Assembly (NCBI GenBank): GCA_023434855.1
Contig: JAEYSJ010000379.1
Coordinates: 1-28,536 of the forward strand
DNA: 28,536 bases
Reading direction: 5' to 3'
DNA from: Bacillota bacterium
GTDB lineage: Bacteria > Bacillota_C > Negativicutes > JAEYSJ01
The translations under genes were made by a program, and so were the position numbers. Positions 23,738-28,536 of this stretch are shown here, one piece after another; positions within the stretch are counted from its first letter, which is position 1; each line of letters starts with the position of its first letter. The notes under the pieces were generated by a model. The model was not told where the DNA came from, ran no database searches, and saw only the letters and a program-made list of their open reading frames with translations.

Positions 23738-23774
23738 AACAACCCGGCTTATTTTAGGTAAGCCGGGTTGTTTT
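23738..23774 (+). terminator. Intrinsic terminator after ilvD
   Basis: A 14-bp stem pairs AACAACCCGGCTTA (23738-23751) with TAAGCCGGGTTGTT (23759-23772). A smaller hairpin, GCCAG/CTGGC, precedes it at 23715-23729. Confidence 0.85.
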
Positions 23775-23850
23775 GACAATAGCACTACCTGCGGATATAT
23801 GAATAGAATGGATTATAGAACTGATTATACCAATACAAGGAGAGAAAAAA

Positions 23851-25458
23851 ATGCGGTTAACCTTTCTTGGTGCAGCCAGAATGGTAACAGGTTCATCCTT
23901 TTTACTGGAAGCTGGTGGACAGAAAATATTGGTGGACTGCGGAATGTTCCAGGGATCAAATAGTATTAAGGATCTAAATTTCCGTGATTTTCCGTATGAT
24001 CCTTCTACAATCGATTTTGTTTTATTGACTCATGCCCATATTGATCATGGCGGTCTACTGCCTAAATTATGCAAATCAGGTTTTAAAGGACCTATTTACG
24101 CTACCAAGGTAACAACCGAACTTAGCAGGATTATGCTGCCTGATAGTGCCCATATTCAGGAATTCGAAGCCGAAGTAGCCAACCGCAAAGGGCAGCGGGC
24201 CGGTAAGAAGCACATGGAACCATTGTATACTGTTGCCGATGCTTATAACTGTTTGCAGTACTTTTCACCGGTAGCCTATAACACCGAATTAGTAATGTCA
24301 CCACAAATTACTGTACGGTTTCAGGATGCCGGCCATATTCTCGGCTCAGCAATGGTAGAGGTTTGGGTTACTGAAGAAGGAAAAACCGTCAAACTGTTAT
24401 TTTCCGGCGATTTAGGCCAGCCCAACCAGCCAATTATCAAAGATCCGTCATTTATCGATGAAGCTGACTTTATTATATCAGAGTCTACTTACGGTAATCG
24501 TATTCATGAAAACTATAATAAGGAAGAAATACTTTCCCAAATAATTAATGATACTGTTGAGCGTGGCGGCAAAATCATTATTCCTTCCTTTGCAGTAGGC
24601 CGAACCCAGGCTATATTATATTATTTGCATAAACTGTTTAAGAATGGTGGGATTCCTGATATTCCAGTAATAATCGATAGCCCGCTTGCTATATCGGCTA
24701 CTAATATTTTTATGCACAACACCGATGATTATGATAGTGAGGCCGCCAAGCTGTTGCATGATGAACATGATAATCCGCTAACCATGCCCCAACTAATTTT
24801 TACCAAGACCTGTGAAGAATCCAAAGCGTTAAACAGTCTCGATAAGCCTGCGATTATCATCTCCGCCAGTGGCATGGCTGATGCCGGACGGATTCTGCAT
24901 CATCTTAAGCATAATTTGTGGCGGCCAGATTCCAGCATCCTGTTTGTCGGTTATCAGGCTCGGGGAAGTATGGGCAGGCGGTTGATCGAAGGTGCCCAAA
25001 CGGTAAAAATAATGGGGGAAAAAATCTGCGTCAAGGCCCAGATTCACAATTTAGACGGTTTTTCCGCTCATGCCGACCAGCGTCAGTTGCTTGATTGGCT
25101 GGCTCATTTTACGTTAAAACCTGCTAATGTATTTCTGGTGCACGGCGAATATGATATGTCCGAGCCTTTTGCCCAACTGGTACAAGAAAAATTACAGCTA
25201 TCCACTTATATTCCCCGGTATGGAGACACTGTAATGATTAGTGGACGTCAATGGCATATTATTGAATCGGAAATTGCCATCATTGATCCGGCGGTTAAAC
25301 AATTGCGGGATTATCTGGTACAATTTGAAGATTGTTATCAAGAACAGTGCAAGCGTTTGGAACAGTTGGTAGCCACTGATGCCGGTAAATTGGCGGAGAT
25401 TTTGCGCCGTATGGAAAAAATTCTCTCATATATTAAAAAGACCCTTAACGGACTATAA
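23851..25458 (+). CDS. Beta-CASP metallo-beta-lactamase nuclease (RNA-processing exonuclease family)
   Basis: This 535-residue protein has the metallo-beta-lactamase motif THAHIDHGG (H61, H63, D65, H66), a further metal-ligand region DAGHILGS and FSGDLGQ, and beta-CASP features: IIPSFAVGRTQ, DSPLAISAT, IISASGMADAGR and the RMMBL-type C-terminus with GFSAHADQ and FLVHGE. A C-terminal extension of about 90 residues is charged and helical. Bacterial relatives are mRNA 3' processing or YSH1-like exo/endonucleases. It is not the RNase J architecture. ATG 23851 follows AAGGAGAG (23837-23844). It appears monocistronic. Confidence 0.88.
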   Translation: MRLTFLGAARMVTGSSFLLEAGGQKILVDCGMFQGSNSIKDLNFRDFPYDPSTIDFVLLTHAHIDHGGLLPKLCKSGFKGPIYATKVTTELSRIMLPDSAHIQEFEAEVANRKGQRAGKKHMEPLYTVADAYNCLQYFSPVAYNTELVMSPQITVRFQDAGHILGSAMVEVWVTEEGKTVKLLFSGDLGQPNQPIIKDPSFIDEADFIISESTYGNRIHENYNKEEILSQIINDTVERGGKIIIPSFAVGRTQAILYYLHKLFKNGGIPDIPVIIDSPLAISATNIFMHNTDDYDSEAAKLLHDEHDNPLTMPQLIFTKTCEESKALNSLDKPAIIISASGMADAGRILHHLKHNLWRPDSSILFVGYQARGSMGRRLIEGAQTVKIMGEKICVKAQIHNLDGFSAHADQRQLLDWLAHFTLKPANVFLVHGEYDMSEPFAQLVQEKLQLSTYIPRYGDTVMISGRQWHIIESEIAIIDPAVKQLRDYLVQFEDCYQEQCKRLEQLVATDAGKLAEILRRMEKILSYIKKTLNGL

Positions 25459-25482
25459 TAAGGTTAATTTTTTGTTAATACA

Positions 25483-25511
25483 TTGACAGTCTGAGGATAG
25501 TATAATATATT
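25483..25511 (+). promoter_or_regulatory. typA promoter
   Basis: TTGACA (25483-25488) and TATATT (25506-25511) with 17-base spacing lie about 95 bases upstream of the start codon. An overlapping TATAAT (25501-25506) is at only 12-base spacing. Confidence 0.65.
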
Positions 25512-25531
25512 GGAATGTATATGACACTAAC

Positions 25532-25566
25532 AAGGATGTGTACGTATAAACGCAACATCCTTTTTT
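25532..25566 (+). terminator. Leader hairpin with T run upstream of typA (possible attenuator)
   Basis: AAGGATGT (25532-25539) pairs with ACATCCTT (25555-25562), and a T run covers 25561-25566. It lies about 15-20 bases downstream of the expected transcription start of typA, so it could attenuate typA or represent a cold- or antitermination-controlled leader. Confidence 0.6.
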
Positions 25567-25606
25567 CTTGTGTTTTTATTAGTTGTTAATTCAGGAGGAT
25601 TTTAGA

Positions 25607-27424
25607 ATGAAACGGGAAGATTTACGTAATATCGCGATTATTGCCCATGTTGATCATGGCAAAACTACCTTGGTTGATGCTATGTTAAAACAAAGCGGGG
25701 TATTTCGTGCCAATGAACAAGTCGTTGAACGGGTAATGGATTCCAATGATTTAGAAAGGGAACGGGGCATCACCATTTTATCAAAAAACACGGCTATAAT
25801 GCACAATGGCATAAAAATTAACATTGTTGATACCCCGGGGCATGCCGACTTTGGCGGCGAAGTCGAACGGGTGCTTAATATGGTGGACGGAGTACTGCTG
25901 CTTGTCGATGCTTTTGAGGGACCCATGCCGCAGACGAAATATGTACTAAGAAAAGCGCTGGAGCAAAAACTAAAACCGATTGTTGTAATTAATAAAATTG
26001 ACCGTCCTGATCAGCGGGTGGAAGACGTGTTGGATGAAGTGCTGGAATTATTTATTGAACTTGATGCCAATGACGAGCAATTGGATTTTCCGGTAGTATA
26101 TGCGGCATCCCGGGATGGTATTGCCAAGCTGGAAATGAATGATGACAGTCACAATCTTGAACCGCTGTTTAAGTTGCTGATAGACGCTATTCCGTCTCCT
26201 CAGGGAGACATTGACGGGCCGCTGCAAATCATGGTTACAACTCTGGACTATGATGATTATGTCGGCCGTATAGCTATTGGCCGGGTTATTCGTGGTAAAG
26301 TATTCAATGGACAGGTCGTTTCAATCCTTAATGGTGATACCGAAACAAAGGCCAAAATTAGCCGTCTGTATACATATGAGGGTTTAAAACGAACAGAAGC
26401 AAAAGAAGTGGCTCTTGGTGACATTGTCGCTATTACCGGATTGGACGACGTAACTATCGGCGATACAATTGCCGACCCGGAAAATCCCGAAGCTCTGCCT
26501 ACAATTAATATTGATGAGCCTACCTTGGCGATGGTATTTAGTGTCAACAACAGTCCTTTTGCCGGACGGGAAGGACAGTTTGTCACATCCCGGCACTTGC
26601 GGGAACGGCTGTTCAAAGAAGTGGAAACTAATGTAAGCCTGAGGTTGACTGAAACTGATACACCTGATGCTTTTGAAGTAGCCGGGCGCGGGGAATTACA
26701 TCTATCAATCTTGATTGAAACAATGCGCCGGGAAGGCTATGAGTTTCAAGTAGGAAAACCGGAAGTAATATTTAAGACGATTAATGGTCAACGGTGCGAG
26801 CCAATAGAGTTCCTAACCATCGATGTACCGCAGGAATTCATGGGGACGGTTATGGAATCATTAGGGACGAGGAAAGCGGAGCTTGTAAATATGACTGAAT
26901 TAGCCGGTTATCTGCGGATGGAGTTTATTATTCCCGCCAGGGGATTGATCGGGTTTAGGTCGGAATTTTTGACGAATACTAAAGGTAATGGCATAATGCA
27001 TCATGTCTTTCATGGTTATGCCCCATTCAAAGGAGATATTCCCGGACGCACCCGTGGAGCGTTGGTCGCTTTTGAGGCCGGTGAAACTACCGCTTACGGT
27101 ATCCACAGCGTGCAGGACAGGGGTACAATGTTTGTTGTACCTGGCCAGGCCGTTTATGAAGGCATGCTGATAGGGGAAAACTCACGGGAAATGGATATGG
27201 ATGTTAATCCTTGCAAGAAAAAACATGTTACCAATATGAGGTCCAGCGCATCAGATGAAGCTATTCGTTTGATTTCACCGCGAATTTTAAGTTTGGAACA
27301 GGCATTGGAATATATTAATGACGATGAGTTGGTGGAAGTTACACCCAAAAGTATCCGGTTGCGCAAAGCAATTTTGGACCGCCATATACGCGGCCGGGAA
27401 CGCAAGATAAACGCCCAGGCGTAA
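25607..27424 (+). CDS. typA: Translational GTPase TypA/BipA
   Basis: This 605-residue ribosome-associated GTPase works in 50S assembly and stress or low-temperature growth. The G1 loop AHVDHGKTT is at residues 13-21, followed by the switch region [12 protein letters not shown]3 [10 protein letters not shown] and G4 NKIDRPDQR. Domains II-V show the TypA-specific [21 protein letters not shown] and the C-terminal [17 protein letters not shown] 25607 is set by CAGGAGGA (25592-25599); TTG 25583 is upstream in frame but lacks a site. Length is normal. Confidence 0.97.
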   Translation: MKREDLRNIAIIAHVDHGKTTLVDAMLKQSGVFRANEQVVERVMDSNDLERERGITILSKNTAIMHNGIKINIVDTPGHADFGGEVERVLNMVDGVLLLVDAFEGPMPQTKYVLRKALEQKLKPIVVINKIDRPDQRVEDVLDEVLELFIELDANDEQLDFPVVYAASRDGIAKLEMNDDSHNLEPLFKLLIDAIPSPQGDIDGPLQIMVTTLDYDDYVGRIAIGRVIRGKVFNGQVVSILNGDTETKAKISRLYTYEGLKRTEAKEVALGDIVAITGLDDVTIGDTIADPENPEALPTINIDEPTLAMVFSVNNSPFAGREGQFVTSRHLRERLFKEVETNVSLRLTETDTPDAFEVAGRGELHLSILIETMRREGYEFQVGKPEVIFKTINGQRCEPIEFLTIDVPQEFMGTVMESLGTRKAELVNMTELAGYLRMEFIIPARGLIGFRSEFLTNTKGNGIMHHVFHGYAPFKGDIPGRTRGALVAFEAGETTAYGIHSVQDRGTMFVVPGQAVYEGMLIGENSREMDMDVNPCKKKHVTNMRSSASDEAIRLISPRILSLEQALEYINDDELVEVTPKSIRLRKAILDRHIRGRERKINAQA

Positions 27425-27457
27425 TTCGTAATTAGTTATCCTGTACTGGTTTTTTTG

Positions 27458-27635
27458 AACCACAGAGGACGCAGAGGGCACAGAGTGGAACGGCGCGATG
27501 TATATCGCGCAATAAAAATTGGGAAATTATTTAGCGCATAACTATGAAGAAGTGTAATACATTGCGTTTAGTGCTTCAAAAATGGAATATGAGTGTTAAT
27601 ATTATTCCTCTGCGTCCTCTGTGACCTCTGTGGTT
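27458..27635. repeat. 178-bp palindromic intergenic repeat, CACAGAGGA type
   Basis: The left end (27458-27485, AACCACAGAGGACGCAGAGG) and right end (27607-27635, its inverse, finishing CCTCTGTGGTT) are made of 9-base units such as CACAGAGGA and CGCAGAGGG. The interior holds GCGCGAT/ATCGCGC at about 27493-27510. It has no ORF and lies between typA and nrdJ. The ends resemble, but are not the same as, those of the two CGCCAAGGA elements. It is the only copy of its type in the window. Confidence 0.8.
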
Positions 27636-27712
27636 AGCCGTAACCCCAACCGCGAAAGGTTTTTTTAGCAAAAATCTTATGCGTTATATAGATCAGGCTA
27701 GGGGGTGTTGCT

Positions 27713-28536
27713 ATGCTATCATCTGACGCAATGGCGGTGTTGAAAGCTCGCTATTTGCGCGAGAATGAAACACCGGATGAAATGTTCCGGCGGGTAGCCC
27801 TATTCGTGGCACAGGCTGGGAAGGCTTATGGGCTGGACGTGTCAAAAAGTGCGCAAGAGTATTATGACTTAATGTCCGAATTAGCTTTTTTGCCAAACTC
27901 GCCGACTTTGATAAATGCCGGTAAGTCTTGCGCTCAATTGGCGGCCTGTTTTGTGCTGCCTATTGAAGATTCGCTAAGCGGTATTTTTGAAACCTTGAAA
28001 AATATGGCACTTATTCACCAGAGCGGTGGTGGTACCGGTTTTGCTTTTTCCCGCTTACGGCCCAAAGGCGATAGGGTAGCGGCCACCGGGAATGTAAGCA
28101 GCGGTCCGGTTTCCTTCATGCATATTTATGACAAGGCATCAGAGGTAGTTAAACAGGGAGCGGTGCGCAGCGGCGCCAACATGGCAGTGCTGCGGGTGGA
28201 TCATCCCGATATAATCGAATTTATAACCGCTAAAGCTCGGCAGGATGTTCTTAACAACTTCAATCTATCGGTCGGAATTACCGATGATTTTATGAATGCC
28301 GTCTCAGCAGATAAGCTATTTTCATTAATTAATCCCCGTAATGGACAGATTGTGGAAAAAATTGCTGCCCGGAAGATATTTGACAAGTTGGTACATATGG
28401 CCTGGGCAAACGGTGAACCGGGTTTGTTTTTTTTGGATACAGTAAACCGTGCTAATCCTACCCCGGAACTTGGTATGTTCGAGTCGCCCAATCCCTGCTC
28501 GGAACAACCCCTGCTGCCATATGAATCATGTACATT
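27713..28536 (+). CDS. nrdJ: Class II (adenosylcobalamin-dependent) ribonucleotide reductase, N-terminal part
   Basis: The frame is open from ATG 27713 to the end of the window (274 codons), so the gene is cut by the window edge. The N-terminal ATP-cone-less start (LKARYLRENETPDEMFRRVA), LAFLPNSPTLINAG, HQSGGGTGFAFSRLRPKGD, SGPVSFMHIYD, ANMAVLRVDHPDIIEFITAK and NPCSEQPLLPYESC match the class II NrdJ family, which reduces ribonucleotides using adenosylcobalamin and needs no oxygen. The 5' catalytic cysteine region (SCAQLAACFVLP) is present. RBS GGGGGTG is at 27701-27707. No cobalamin riboswitch is seen upstream. Confidence 0.93.
   Translation, partial: MLSSDAMAVLKARYLRENETPDEMFRRVALFVAQAGKAYGLDVSKSAQEYYDLMSELAFLPNSPTLINAGKSCAQLAACFVLPIEDSLSGIFETLKNMALIHQSGGGTGFAFSRLRPKGDRVAATGNVSSGPVSFMHIYDKASEVVKQGAVRSGANMAVLRVDHPDIIEFITAKARQDVLNNFNLSVGITDDFMNAVSADKLFSLINPRNGQIVEKIAARKIFDKLVHMAWANGEPGLFFLDTVNRANPTPELGMFESPNPCSEQPLLPYESCT

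Noticed and set aside
25483..25506. TTGACA with perfect TATAAT upstream of typA
   Set aside because: The spacing is only 12 bases; TATATT at 25506 with 17-base spacing is the better -10.

Overview
The window looks like a chromosomal segment of an anaerobic, low-to-mid GC member of the Firmicutes. The best guess is a Sporomusa/Pelosinus-like Negativicute. This rests on overall protein character, T-box and Moco-type leaders, strong AGGAGG ribosome binding sites, several GTG/TTG starts, [FeFe]-hydrogenase maturation, tungsten/molybdenum metabolism, CoA-dehydratase-activase-like proteins and a class II ribonucleotide reductase. I see no phage, plasmid, transposase, CRISPR, rRNA or tRNA genes.

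Layout. (1) 1-4.8 kb is a molybdenum/tungsten block: the end of a MOSC-domain protein, a MogA/MoaB-type protein, a Moco/Tuco-like riboswitch, then a tungstate ABC transporter operon with two tandem TupA-type lipoproteins, a TupB permease and a TupC ATPase. (2) 4.9-6.3 kb is a dihydropyrimidinase. (3) 6.3-8.7 kb is a tyrosine-specific T-box leader (UAC specifier, UGGU bulge) controlling aroF-tyrA, with a 116-bp palindromic element between leader and gene. (4) 8.75-9.25 kb has no protein gene. It holds an unassigned structured RNA with a terminator and a 160-bp dispersed repeat. (5) 9.25-11.6 kb holds a radical SAM/SPASM protein resembling the tungsten-oxidoreductase maturase family, a 57-codon cysteine-containing ORF that looks like a decayed C_GCAxxG_C_C protein, and a YqeB-type selenium/molybdenum hydroxylase accessory protein. 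(6) 11.6-13.2 kb (minus) is a secreted SGNH/GDSL hydrolase with three Fn3-like repeats. (7) 13.4-15.35 kb (minus) is a TM1266-type regulator plus hydG behind a structured leader of unknown class. (8) 15.5-18.75 kb has two CoA-dehydratase-activase-related proteins and a response regulator fused to a SpoIIE-type phosphatase. (9) 18.96-21.7 kb is a housekeeping run: trmL, an endonuclease IV-like TIM barrel, a YlbF-family protein and murB. (10) 21.7-28.5 kb has a second copy of the dispersed repeat, ilvD, a beta-CASP metallo-beta-lactamase nuclease, typA/bipA with a possible leader attenuator, a third palindromic repeat of related design, and the 5' part of nrdJ running off the window.

How it fits together. 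Mo/W handling recurs through the first 11.6 kb: cofactor assembly, cofactor-sensing RNA, tungstate uptake, W-enzyme maturation and Mo-hydroxylase maturation. No molybdo- or tungsto-enzyme is encoded in the window. RNA-based control is also prominent. Five leaders or intergenic RNAs are proposed, of which the T-box is certain and the Moco-like element probable. The structured RNAs at 8.87-8.98 kb and in the TM1266-hydG leader (15.18-15.34 kb, minus strand) match no class I can name and are the best candidates for something undescribed.
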